From contig JBGPNM010000003.1 of NCBI GenBank assembly GCA_041487535.1, positions 1-43,475 on the forward strand: a DNA stretch of 43,475 nucleotides. Reading direction: 5' to 3'. Source of the DNA: JANWHZ01 sp041487535. Its GTDB lineage: Bacteria; Patescibacteriota; Saccharimonadia; Saccharimonadales; UBA4665. Positions 33,727 to 41,964 of the stretch are shown in pieces (position 1 is the stretch's first letter; every line of letters starts with the position of its first letter). A program made the translations under genes and the position numbers. Under the pieces are notes generated by a model, which was not told the origin of the DNA, did no database searches, and was given only the letters and a program-made list of their open reading frames with translations.

Positions 33727-35310
33727 CTACAAACCGTAGTTAGTTAGTAAGATGCTCAGGTCAAAAATGTTGACGATACCGTCATGGTTCAAATCACTGC
33801 TTGCGCTGGTAGTGCCATAGTTGGTCAGCAGTATCGAGAGGTCTAGCACGTCAACTACGCCGTCTCCGTTTATGTCGCCGGGTTTGGCGTTATTAACGCT
33901 AACGGATACTCCGGCACTGGTCGCGGTGTTGGCGGGAGATACCTTATCGTAGGCCTTTGCTGTAAGTGTGTGGGAGCCAAATGTCGCCGTCGTGCTGTCC
34001 CAAGAGAACGAGTATGGCGAGGTCGTACTGGTAAACTTTAGGACGCTGTCAATGTAGAACTCTACCTTGGCTATGCCAGAGCCGCCGGTATTGTCGGTGG
34101 CCGTGGCGCTGACCGTTGTCGTTCCGGTTATCGTAGCTCCGGCGGCCGGCGCTGTCATACTGACCGTCGGTGCCGCGTTGTCTACCGTGACGCTGACCGC
34201 GGCGCTGGTCGTCGTGTTGCCGGCAGCGTCCTTGGCCACGGCCGTCAGGCTGTGGCTGCCGTTGGTAGCTGTCGTAGTATTCCAGGTTACCGAGTAGGGG
34301 CTTGTGGTCAGCAGGCTGCCTAAGCTAACGCCGTCAAGCTTGAACTGTACGTTGGCCACCCCGACGTTATCGGCGGCCGTGCCGCTGACCGTCACTGTCG
34401 AGCCGCCGACGAATGCACTTGCAGCGGGGGCGGTGATCGATGTCGTCGGCGCAGTTTGGTCAGTTACGCTAATACTGACGATCGACGAGGAACCGACGTT
34501 ATTAAAGGTATCGGTTGCCTTTGCCTGGATGGTATGCGTGCCAATCGTTGCGCCGGACCAGGTATAGTTGTACGGCGAAGTCGTCAGGGTGGTTTTTAGG
34601 GTGCCGTCAATGTAAATGTCTACCTTGGTGACAGAGCTCTGGCTGTCCGTTGCCGTAGCGGCAATGCTAACGTTGCTGCCGAACGCTACTACTGCGTTGT
34701 TGGCCGGCGCGGTAATGCTGGCAGTAGGTGCCGTAGCGTCTATAACGTACGTGCCGCCAGCTGTGGCCGCGAGGGATCCTAGAATGTCCTGGTTCGTAGT
34801 CGCGCTAACCAAAGCGGTACCGCTCGTGAACGCCATAGTTGCGCTACCGCCGGTGGGACCGGCCGTGAAGTTGATGGTTGCCACTAACTGATCGCCCGTC
34901 AGCGCTGCGCTGCCGCCACTGACGCCTCGCGCCAGCGTTACCTGGCCGCTGCCGCAGGTTGATTGGGCCTGGACCGTAAAGGCGCTCGCCGATACGTCAA
35001 TGCTGCTGCAGGTTAGCAAGGTCGAGGGGTAACTGAAATTGGCCTGGACGGCGTTAACACCGGTCGTACCGCTGTTTTCGCGCACTTGGACGCTGAATGT
35101 CCCATTGGGGCCGAGCGTCTGGCTGGCGGGGTTGAGGTATATCGTCGGGGGCGTGGGCGCGGCGTGGCTAAAGAGGATGTACAGGCCACCACCACCGATT
35201 ATCAATGCAAAAATTAGAAGGACAGCAGCGTTAAACCTCTTTTGTGATCCTACTGACAATAACTTTTTCCGTGTTCGGTTTACGAGCTTTTTGATTCTTT
35301 GCGACTTCAT
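33727..35310 (-). CDS. Surface/secreted protein: cohesin, three Ig-like repeats, dockerin
   Basis: 527 aa. An N-terminal membrane segment or signal anchor (about 27-49). A cohesin domain (about 54-190) has the same IYLNPASQTLGPNGTFSVQVRENSG/NAVQANFSYP pattern as its neighbour. Three Ig-like repeats (about 192-285, 286-378, 379-475), each start DxTAPT/AAPT and contain KVDIYIDG- or KVEFYIDS-type strands. The C-terminus (about 477-527) is a type I dockerin with two Ca-binding loops: GDINGDGVVDVLD and SDLNHDGIVNIFD, each followed by LSILLTNYG. It could bind its own partner or polymerise. AAGG lies 8 nt before the ATG. Confidence 0.88.
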   Translation of the reverse strand: MKSQRIKKLVNRTRKKLLSVGSQKRFNAAVLLIFALIIGGGGLYILFSHAAPTPPTIYLNPASQTLGPNGTFSVQVRENSGTTGVNAVQANFSYPSTLLTCSSIDVSASAFTVQAQSTCGSGQVTLARGVSGGSAALTGDQLVATINFTAGPTGGSATMAFTSGTALVSATTNQDILGSLAATAGGTYVIDATAPTASITAPANNAVVAFGSNVSIAATATDSQSSVTKVDIYIDGTLKTTLTTSPYNYTWSGATIGTHTIQAKATDTFNNVGSSSIVSISVTDQTAPTTSITAPAASAFVGGSTVTVSGTAADNVGVANVQFKLDGVSLGSLLTTSPYSVTWNTTTATNGSHSLTAVAKDAAGNTTTSAAVSVTVDNAAPTVSMTAPAAGATITGTTTVSATATDNTGGSGIAKVEFYIDSVLKFTSTTSPYSFSWDSTTATFGSHTLTAKAYDKVSPANTATSAGVSVSVNNAKPGDINGDGVVDVLDLSILLTNYGTTSASSDLNHDGIVNIFDLSILLTNYGL

Positions 35311-35492
35311 TGTTGCTGCCTTAAACTTTAGCGTTATTGAATTAAAGTCATTGTCGTATGTATTGGCGTGTGAGTCAATGCCTTGCTTCGTTTTTTCGTG
35401 TCCATGGTTGGTTGGGAATTAGTGATAAGCCTGTCCGAACCCGCTTCTGAAATACAAAATATAATCCGAACGACTGCAGCTTGTGCTTTGAA

Positions 35493-35582
35493 TGGCGGAG
35501 AGACAGGGATTCGAACCCTGGATGGTCTTGCGACCATACACGCGTTCCAGGCGTGCCAATTAAACCGCTCTTGCATCTCTCC
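35493..35582 (-). tRNA. tRNA-Ser(GGA)
   Basis: 90 nt including encoded CCA. Acceptor GGAGAGA/TCTCTCC with G73, anticodon stem CACGC/GCGTG and loop CTGGAAC (anticodon GGA, reads UCC/UCU), long variable arm ATGGTC-GCAA-GACCAT, T arm CAGGG-TTCGAAT-CCCTG. All arms intact. Confidence 0.95.
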
Positions 35583-35774
35583 AGAATAATGAGACAAACC
35601 CTTCGGGTTTTTCTCATCGCGCCGGGTTCGAAGTAAATTCGAACGCGGGCTGCTCTTTTCCATTAAAACTGCAAACAGCCGATGAATATCTGGTGGTTTG
35701 CAATTTTGGTTTCATTATACAGCAGAAGCTAGTTCGGGCACGCCTTGTCGGTGTGTTGTAAAAAATATTGTAAG

Positions 35775-35822
35775 AAGTGTAAGCTTCCGCCTTGCCCCTG
35801 CTGTTACTGAAAGCTTACACTT
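35775..35822 (+). promoter_or_regulatory. Perfect 12-bp inverted repeat before the ABC exporter
   Basis: AAGTGTAAGCTT (35775-35786) and AAGCTTACACTT (35811-35822) are exact inverted copies separated by 24 bp, ending 7 nt before the ATG at 35830. No Shine-Dalgarno sequence fits in the remaining gap. It could be a two-site operator for a dimeric regulator or an mRNA hairpin controlling translation. Confidence 0.55.
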
Positions 35823-35829
35823 AACTGTA

Positions 35830-36702
35830 ATGCCGATCATTGAGCTAAAAAACGTTAGCAAGTTGTATGGTTTTGGTGATGCCACGACCCTTGCGCTCGA
35901 CGATGTCACCCTGAATATCGAGGCCGGTGAGTTTTTGGCCATCATGGGGCCCAGCGGCTGCGGCAAGAGCACGCTGATGCATGTAATCGGCCTGCTTGAC
36001 CGGCCGACCCACGGCGAATACCTGCTGCATGACCGGCATGTCGCACGTTTAAGTGCGAACAGAGCGGCTAAGATCCGCCGCGATACCCTCGGCTTCATCT
36101 TCCAGTCCTACAATCTCATTCCACGCATGACCGTACTAGAAAACGTTGCGTTGCCGCTATTGTATAAAGGCGTGTCACTAGCAAAACGCCAGAAGACGGC
36201 CAGCACTATTTTGGAACGTGTCGGCATGCGTAGCCGAGAGTATTTCCTGCCGTTGCAGTTGAGCGGCGGGCAGATCCAGTGTGCGGCCATCGCCCGGGCG
36301 CTCGTAAACAACCCCAAGCTGATTATCGCCGACGAACCGACGGGCAATTTGGACACCAATGGCTCGCGTCTGGTCATGGAGCTGCTGAGCGAGATCCACA
36401 AAATGGGCAACACGGTATTGTTCGTGACGCACAACCCGGAGCTGACGCGCTACGCCAACCGTGTTATTTACATGCGCGACGGCAGCATATTGCATGATGA
36501 ACGCACGACAATTGGTCAGGTAGCCGACATTGCCCGCAGCAGTATGTTCATCCCCAGGCGCACCGTAGAAGACGATATTGCGGGCGTCTCGGCGCTGATG
36601 CAAGCCATCCCTCAGGCCGACAACATCAGCCAGCCGACATCCCGTAAGCTCAGAAAGTCGGGTGCGAAAAGCGGCAAGCGGAAGCGAAAGGTGCGGCTGT
36701 AG
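35830..36702 (+). CDS. ABC transporter ATP-binding protein, MacB/LolD type
   Basis: 290 aa from the ATG at 35830; the frame is open further upstream but crosses the inverted repeat. Walker A GPSGCGKST, Q loop FIFQSYNLIP, signature LSGGQ, Walker B LIIADEPTG with NLD, and the H loop VTHNPE are all present. The residues after the signature read IQCAAIARAL where QRVAIARAL is usual. A basic C-terminal tail (KLRKSGAKSGKRKRKVRL) extends beyond the normal domain. It pairs with the permease 5 nt downstream and probably exports peptides, lipoproteins or antimicrobial compounds. Confidence 0.92.
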   Translation: MPIIELKNVSKLYGFGDATTLALDDVTLNIEAGEFLAIMGPSGCGKSTLMHVIGLLDRPTHGEYLLHDRHVARLSANRAAKIRRDTLGFIFQSYNLIPRMTVLENVALPLLYKGVSLAKRQKTASTILERVGMRSREYFLPLQLSGGQIQCAAIARALVNNPKLIIADEPTGNLDTNGSRLVMELLSEIHKMGNTVLFVTHNPELTRYANRVIYMRDGSILHDERTTIGQVADIARSSMFIPRRTVEDDIAGVSALMQAIPQADNISQPTSRKLRKSGAKSGKRKRKVRL

Positions 36703-36707
36703 CCAGT

Positions 36708-37949
36708 ATGGCAATGAAAGGTAATGTGCGTACAGCGGTGCGCAACCTGCACCGCAATAAAGCCCGGAGCTTGCTGACCATGTTGGGAGTGATCGTCGGC
36801 GTCATGTCGGTGGTTCTGGTAGTGGGCATCGGCGAGGGCATCAGGCACCAGGTGGGTGCGCAAACCGAGCACTTAGGCAAGGATCTTATTACCATCCGTC
36901 CAGGCCAGCTACCAGGGCGGCCGTCGCCGGGTGTATTCGGGACCAGCAACGTGCTAGCCGGCTTGAATATGAGCACCGGCGGAACGCTCAGCAGCAAAGA
37001 CCTAGATACCGTTACCAAAACACCGGGTGTGGCCGGTGCCGTACCGCTCAGCGTGGTCGGCGACGGTGTTATTTCGCCCGAGCGGTCACACAAGTACGAC
37101 ATGCTCGTGATGGGCACGAATCCCGGGCTGCCGGCCATATTGCATCAGGGACTGGCATATGGCGCTTTCTTTTTGGGCGATACGGCTTCTTCAGACAAAA
37201 TTGTGCTGGGCGCACATGCCGCTGAATTGTTATACGATGAACATGTGCCGCTCGGGCAGGGACTGACAATTCTGGGCCATCAGTTCATCGTCGTGGGTGT
37301 TCTTAACGATTTTCAGACAGCGCCGTTGTCGGTTGATGCCGATTTCAATAACGTGGTTTTTCTGCCATATGCTACCGCGCAGGCCATCACCAATGGCAAC
37401 TCGCCGACGTACGAGATACTGGCTCGTCCCGTCGCAGTTGACCAGACCGAGACGGTTGTGGGGCGCTTGCGCGATAATCTGGTGACGGCGCATGGCGGCC
37501 AGCATGATTTTACTGTCCTAAAGCAGGGCCAGACTTTGGCGGTGACCGACGAGATTTTGCATTTGCTCACCGTGCTTATCAGCGGCGTGGCCGCTATTTC
37601 CCTGCTCGTTGGCGGCGTCGGCATTATGAACGTCATGCTGGTGTCTATTACCGAACGGATGCAAGAAGTCGGCATCCGCAAGGCGCTCGGCGCAACCGAC
37701 CGGCAGATCCTGATGCAGTTCGTGACCGAAGCCACGGTGCTGAGCTTAACCGGCGGGCTTATCGGCATTGCCCTGTCGTTTGTGGTTGCGGCGGCGATTG
37801 CGCTGGCCACCAGCCTTACGCCGGTTATAACGTGGCAAGTCGTGGTTATCACTTGTGCCGTATCAGTCGGCATCGGCGTTATATTCGGCTCGGTCCCTGC
37901 CCTCAAAGCCGCCCGCAAAGACCCCATCGCCGCGCTGCGCAACGAATAG
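36708..37949 (+). CDS. ABC transporter permease, MacB/FtsX type
   Basis: 413 aa. An N-terminal helix (NKARSLLTMLGVIVGVMSVVLV), a large extracellular MacB periplasmic-core-like domain (about 45-275), and three C-terminal helices with the FtsX signature (ITERMQEVGIRKALGATDRQI). Ends AARKDPIAALRNE, the typical coupling tail. Half-transporter of the mechanotransmission type, together with the ATPase just upstream. No membrane fusion protein gene is nearby, as in Gram-positive-like cells. Confidence 0.92.
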   Translation: MAMKGNVRTAVRNLHRNKARSLLTMLGVIVGVMSVVLVVGIGEGIRHQVGAQTEHLGKDLITIRPGQLPGRPSPGVFGTSNVLAGLNMSTGGTLSSKDLDTVTKTPGVAGAVPLSVVGDGVISPERSHKYDMLVMGTNPGLPAILHQGLAYGAFFLGDTASSDKIVLGAHAAELLYDEHVPLGQGLTILGHQFIVVGVLNDFQTAPLSVDADFNNVVFLPYATAQAITNGNSPTYEILARPVAVDQTETVVGRLRDNLVTAHGGQHDFTVLKQGQTLAVTDEILHLLTVLISGVAAISLLVGGVGIMNVMLVSITERMQEVGIRKALGATDRQILMQFVTEATVLSLTGGLIGIALSFVVAAAIALATSLTPVITWQVVVITCAVSVGIGVIFGSVPALKAARKDPIAALRNE

Positions 37950-38039
37950 GCCCTGCGATTAAATATTGCATATAGTGCAAGAATTTACACAACACAGTTT
38001 ACGTAATAATATGAGCCGTTTTGTGCGAGTTGGCGTAGC

Positions 38040-38290
38040 AGACAGAGCACCACGGCTTTAGCCGTGGGGGGTATTAGCCGGAAGGCTGCATGGCCTGAAG
38101 CCATTGGCTCACTGCCAATCGTTTCTTGATGTTTAGACGTAGACTCCACAATCCTGCTCCGAAGAGCATCACCCGGTCGTTTAGCTCCGGTATCTTCTTT
38201 GTCTGGATGCCCACCACTGCGCACATGCGCATGACGCCGCATATGGCGCATTCCGCTGGTATGTCGGCCTTGGCAGATGGGCAGATGGAA
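38040..38290 (-). mobile_element. Possible IS200/IS605 right-end relic
   Basis: The palindrome CCACGGCTTTAGCCGTGG (about 38051-38068) followed by a G run is typical of the hairpin at the right end of many IS200/IS605-type elements, where it overlaps the end of tnpB or the guide RNA. On the minus strand an 88-codon frame (37985-38251) runs through it and reads like the frayed tail of such a gene (GDALRSRIVES, PPTAKAVV), with no intact TnpB domain or RuvC motifs. A CxxC-bearing fragment (ECAICG) occurs in another frame. No transposase is present, so this is a decayed end at best. Confidence 0.35.
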
Positions 38291-38397
38291 TAACGAGCAA
38301 AACAGGTACGGTTAACAGAGGGGTTTGCCTAACGGAATTCGAGTTAATTGCGACACTGGCGGAAAAAGCGAGTCAGTATTCTGCAATCGAAAAGTTC

Positions 38398-39609
38398 ATG
38401 CAGCACAGGTGTTTACTTTGGATGCACCGCTTTGACATGCACTACCTACGTGGTAGCGTAAAGTACATGTCCGAGGCCATCGCTAAGTCTGCTGGGTTAC
38501 TAGAGGCACAAGCGGCTGTGTATACCATTGAGCACATCCGTCGTAGACATCACTTGGCGCCACAAGATAATTGGGGCAATCCACAATACGACGAGGCCCA
38601 TCTTATTTTGTGCGGCTTGCAAAGTGCCTTAGGGGTTGCACAAAAGTTAGGGTATATGTCTGGTGCCGAGGGACATACCGTAGAATGTAGCGAAGGTATT
38701 CCTAGCCTCGCGACAACGGCGAAGGAGTATGTCGACTTCTTGCGATCAATCGGTGGTGCTGCTTGCGAACCGATAGCATGCCGCGCGGCAATGCTCAGAT
38801 CGTATGAACCATTCGCACCAGCTATTACGACTCTGAAGAACGAGCTAGCCTTATTAGAAAACTCGGATAGCCACCCAGCATTTTTAGCTCGTGGGAACGT
38901 TTCCGCCGTCTACGCCATCTCTGTTGGTAGCCGATCCTACGCAGTACGGGTGCCAGAAAAGGACGAATCTCGTTTTAAAGATATTCACGACTACATGGCG
39001 GCTGGGATTTTGGGTAAAGATATTCCGCACCTTGAACAGATCGTAGCAACATCGTATCAAGACGGGGTTACGGTAGCTGAGCTGATACCAGGAAAAGTAC
39101 TCGCTGACCTGACCGTTGAAGAAATTCGCCGCATTACTAATGGTCAGTTATCTGATCTTGTCGAAACCTTTATTGCGATGAATAAGCGAGGTATCACACC
39201 AGATATAGGAGGCGCTAATTCCATGTGGTGTCCTGAGGGCGGCATTACCCTACTGGATTATGCATCTCTGGGGTCGGAAATCACTCGCGGATATGTTGCA
39301 GTCGGAAATACGGTTGGCGCGATTGCGGCTCTAATACCTAAAATTGGAAGAAGAGTATTTGAGGGTCGGCGCACTTCTCCTGGAGTATTTCAGCAAGAAC
39401 TCGATGTGCTATACGCAAACCTTAAACTTTTGGAGCGATACGAGACGGTAGTAACGGGACGATTCAGTGACGTCGACCAAAGTGAGATACTTCGTTCTGT
39501 CAATGAAACACGCCAATCATTGCAGAATATGATCGGGAACTATACTGACCCGCGGTGGGTTATTCAGCAATATTCCCGAAATCAACCGTCAGACCCACGT
39601 ACTCGCTAA
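38398..39609 (+). CDS. Kinase-fold (APH-like) protein, possibly 5' truncated
   Basis: 403 aa from the first ATG. Residues 1-150 are helical and unrecognised. Residues 160-310 resemble an aminoglycoside-phosphotransferase/protein-kinase-like fold: FLARGNVSAVYAISVG (glycine loop), SYAVRVPEKD (the strand that usually carries Lys, here Arg), VAELIPGK (hinge), then GITPDIGGANSMW and GITLLDYAS in the places of the HxDxxxxN and DFG motifs. The catalytic His and the ATP-binding Lys differ, so it may be a divergent kinase or pseudokinase. The frame reads as good protein (LTEFELIATLAEKASQYS) for about 23 codons before the first ATG without any start codon, suggesting its 5' end was lost next to the IS-like relic. 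No ribosome binding site. Confidence 0.65.
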   Translation: MQHRCLLWMHRFDMHYLRGSVKYMSEAIAKSAGLLEAQAAVYTIEHIRRRHHLAPQDNWGNPQYDEAHLILCGLQSALGVAQKLGYMSGAEGHTVECSEGIPSLATTAKEYVDFLRSIGGAACEPIACRAAMLRSYEPFAPAITTLKNELALLENSDSHPAFLARGNVSAVYAISVGSRSYAVRVPEKDESRFKDIHDYMAAGILGKDIPHLEQIVATSYQDGVTVAELIPGKVLADLTVEEIRRITNGQLSDLVETFIAMNKRGITPDIGGANSMWCPEGGITLLDYASLGSEITRGYVAVGNTVGAIAALIPKIGRRVFEGRRTSPGVFQQELDVLYANLKLLERYETVVTGRFSDVDQSEILRSVNETRQSLQNMIGNYTDPRWVIQQYSRNQPSDPRTR

Positions 39610-39713
39610 ATCGTAGGTCATTCGAATGGCTGCCATGCGCTACGTACCAATTTGCTCCGAATCGCGGCGGTCAGCTCTATTTGATGATCTGCATCTACTG
39701 GTATTCTTACTAT

Positions 39714-40220
39714 ATGCATGCTAGATCATTACATTCTATCAAATCAGCCTTGAAAGTAATGGCTAAAGCAGATCAGGAAATGCGGACGAAAGTCATGAAA
39801 GACCCAAGCATGTGGGGCAAGGTTAAGGCTGTTGACCGCAGTAACACCGCTCGTCTTATAGAAATAGTCAATGCAATCGGATGGCCCACCATTTCGAAAG
39901 TCGGAATAGAAGTTTCTGAGTGCGCCTGGTTGCTCGTCCAACATGCGACCGCAGAGCTAAAGTTTATGAAGGAGTGTCTGGCGCTTATGAAGCAAGCAAG
40001 CGATGGTGATGTATCACCGTCCAACGTTGCCTTCCTTGAAGATCGAATTTTGATCATGGAAGGCAAATCGCAAATATACGGCACGCAGTTTCATGACGTC
40101 GGTAATGGTTTTGCGCCTTACCCGATTGAAGACATCGAACGTGTTGATGAGCGTCGGGCACGGGTTGGGCTAGATACCTTCTCCGAAAACGAAGCACAAC
40201 TAATGGACGCGTCAAAGTGA
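39714..40220 (+). CDS. DUF6624 family protein
   Basis: 168 aa from the ATG at 39714; no start has a clear Shine-Dalgarno sequence. The pattern is that of DUF6624: DRSNTARLIEIVNAIGWPT, WLLVQHATAELKFMKECL, VAFLEDRILIMEGKSQIYGTQF, PIEDIERVDERRARVGLD. The family is common in bacteria as a small cytoplasmic protein without known activity. Its start lies about 100 nt after the kinase-fold gene and its stop is 54 nt from the convergent ATP-grasp gene. Confidence 0.75.
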   Translation: MHARSLHSIKSALKVMAKADQEMRTKVMKDPSMWGKVKAVDRSNTARLIEIVNAIGWPTISKVGIEVSECAWLLVQHATAELKFMKECLALMKQASDGDVSPSNVAFLEDRILIMEGKSQIYGTQFHDVGNGFAPYPIEDIERVDERRARVGLDTFSENEAQLMDASK

Positions 40221-40274
40221 AGCCCGGTGCGCCAGACGAACGCCAAGCAAAATCGGATCTTCTTTAGATTTAAT

Positions 40275-41270
40275 TCACGAGTTTTCCCGTGATATCTTGA
40301 TAAGTTCGTCTGCTATGGCGCTGGATATTGAATAGCCGAGCTCGTGTTCCAGCCAGCCATACTGCCCGTTGGCGTTACACTCCAAGAATGTGACAATTCC
40401 ATCAGGATTTTCTATAAAGTCAAAAGCCCCGAATTTCAGCCCTAGCTTCTCGAGATACTTAAAACAAAGTATCTTTTGATCATTCGGAAATGTTTCGCGC
40501 TTAAATTGCACTGTTGGCTTGTCCTGATGTATCCGCCAATCATCCTTAGCTGCCTCGTCAGTGTAGATCGCTGCGTCAAACGTTTGATCACCGACTATAG
40601 TTATCCGCCACTCACGAGCTTTTGTGAGGTTCGACTGCCAAAATCCAGGAAAAGGATTAGACGAGATCGGCAAGTGCGCGGGGTCGTTCGCGAATAAGGT
40701 GGTATAAAATACCTTAAGCTTGTCCTGACTATACATGAAGCCGTAAGACGTCTTAAAAACTATTCTGTCTGGTAAGTTGTCACGTATAAAGTCCCACTTA
40801 TTAGTGACTACCGTCTCCGGCACATTGAAGCCAAGTTCGCTTGCGAGCACCAGTTGCGTCAGTTTGTGGTCTGCGTGTGAGATACGTTGCGGAGGGTTGA
40901 GCCACCTCTTTTCTGGAACGGCATTCCACAGCGAATACTGAATCATATTCCGCTCGTTATCTAAGCCTAGCTGACGTACTTTGTTGTCCTGGTTCTGTTC
41001 TCTAGCAAACATTGCCGGTCTTCGGTACCACGCTGCGACGATTGAGTCCATGCGTAACTCAGAACCATCGTAACTGACATGCAAACCCGCTTCACGCCCA
41101 ATCTTAACTGCTAATGGAACGCTTCCATCAGCAACCTTATCAGCTCTATAGATAATAACGTCGTATCCTCGATTTCGTAGCAACTCAGCCACAGGAGCAC
41201 AGTTAAGTTCGTCTAAAGAACTGGTAGCAATCAGTATCTTGGGGGCCACTGATGGCTTAATACTACTCAT
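40275..41270 (-). CDS. Graspetide-type ATP-grasp ligase (MvdC/MvdD/TgmB-like)
   Basis: 331 aa. WYRRP (81-85) matches the conserved N-terminal W-RRP strand of RiPP ATP-grasp ligases. RIVFKTSYGFMY (ATP-binding Lys region), EWRITIVGDQTFDAAI (220-235), LKFGAFDFIENPDG and FLECNANGQYGWLE (296-308, metal-binding Glu/Asn plus the hallmark NGQxGWLE) follow, ending YSISSAIADELI. Such enzymes form omega-ester or omega-amide links between Thr/Ser/Lys and Asp/Glu side chains of a precursor peptide. A candidate precursor lies 81 nt upstream on the same strand. No O-methyltransferase, acetyltransferase or dedicated transporter is next to it. Confidence 0.85.
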   Translation of the reverse strand: MSSIKPSVAPKILIATSSLDELNCAPVAELLRNRGYDVIIYRADKVADGSVPLAVKIGREAGLHVSYDGSELRMDSIVAAWYRRPAMFAREQNQDNKVRQLGLDNERNMIQYSLWNAVPEKRWLNPPQRISHADHKLTQLVLASELGFNVPETVVTNKWDFIRDNLPDRIVFKTSYGFMYSQDKLKVFYTTLFANDPAHLPISSNPFPGFWQSNLTKAREWRITIVGDQTFDAAIYTDEAAKDDWRIHQDKPTVQFKRETFPNDQKILCFKYLEKLGLKFGAFDFIENPDGIVTFLECNANGQYGWLEHELGYSISSAIADELIKISRENS

Positions 41271-41350
41271 GTAGCTAGTGGGCCCTTTCCGAGGACGCTA
41301 AACGCTGGCCTCTAATGTCGCTCAGATAACGCTGGGAACTTTAACAAAAA

Positions 41351-41554
41351 TCAATCGTAAGTCTCAATGTCGCCAGTTCTCCCAGTCATCCTCCTTGATA
41401 CAAATCCGTCTCCGTCGATCGGGCACTCCGGATCCGTATTATTGATGCCTATGTGGTCGAGTACAGTCCCGGCGGCAAATGCAATAGTTTCCGGTTGCCC
41501 CACAGAAGGTGTGTTACCAGCTTCACTTCCTACCGATCCCGATTCTTGTGCCAT
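41351..41554 (-). CDS. Candidate graspetide precursor peptide
   Basis: 67 aa from the ATG at 41554, which has GAGGG 7 nt upstream; the earlier ATG at 41590 falls before the predicted transcript start. The N-terminal 40 residues are leader-like (TPSVGQPETIAFAAGTVLDH). The C-terminus DGDGFVSRRMTGRTGDIETYD is dense in hydroxyl and acidic residues: Ser53, Thr57, Thr60, Thr65 as donors and Asp62, Glu64, Asp67 as acceptors, in the repeated TG/TGD arrangement expected for side-chain esters. The NNTDPECPIDGDG stretch resembles the DP..VDADG element of actinobacterial ATP-grasp RiPP precursors as I recall them. Ring connectivity cannot be deduced. Confidence 0.6.
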   Translation of the reverse strand: MAQESGSVGSEAGNTPSVGQPETIAFAAGTVLDHIGINNTDPECPIDGDGFVSRRMTGRTGDIETYD

Positions 41555-41592
41555 TCGTATGCCCTCATTGTTAGAATTAATATTCACCATAA

Positions 41593-41621
41593 TATATACC
41601 AGGCAATAACTTGCTCCGCAA
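41593..41621 (-). promoter_or_regulatory. Candidate promoter of the graspetide operon
   Basis: TTGCGG (41621-41616), a 17-nt spacer and TATATA (41598-41593) on the minus strand. Transcription would begin near 41585, about 30 nt before the ATG at 41554, leaving room for its Shine-Dalgarno sequence. Confidence 0.5.
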
Positions 41622-41964
41622 CCACGGAACGCATAACTAGCAACGTCCTCCTTAAGTTTACAGGGTCAGCTAGTATCAACAATCGTGAAAACAAAAAGGA
41701 ACTTTTATGCAGTTCCTGCACTTACCCACGAAGATAGTGCTATAACCCTGGTTGGACCTTACGACGTCGTTTCCAACTTTCACCGGGCGTTACACCGGAA
41801 GATGTCGGCTTCGCTGCCAATACCAGATCAATTTTACCCATCGACCAAAAAAAGACGAGGCTTCCATTGGTCATGCTCGTGTTACTCCGAATATTGCTAT
41901 CCTAAGACATCCGTCTGGCCACATAGTGTGCATGTTTTCTTGCGTAGTATACCTCAGCAAGCAT
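41622..41964. other. Intergenic stretch without recognised gene
   Basis: About 340 bp between the graspetide promoter and the end of the Nramp-like gene. Overlapping plus-strand frames are open, but none has a ribosome binding site or protein-like composition. No RNA gene or terminator recognised. Confidence 0.4.

Noticed and set aside
37985..38251. 88-codon minus-strand frame as a real small gene
   Set aside because: It reads through the CCACGGCT/AGCCGTGG hairpin and lacks a ribosome binding site or known domain; better explained as a mobile-element tail.
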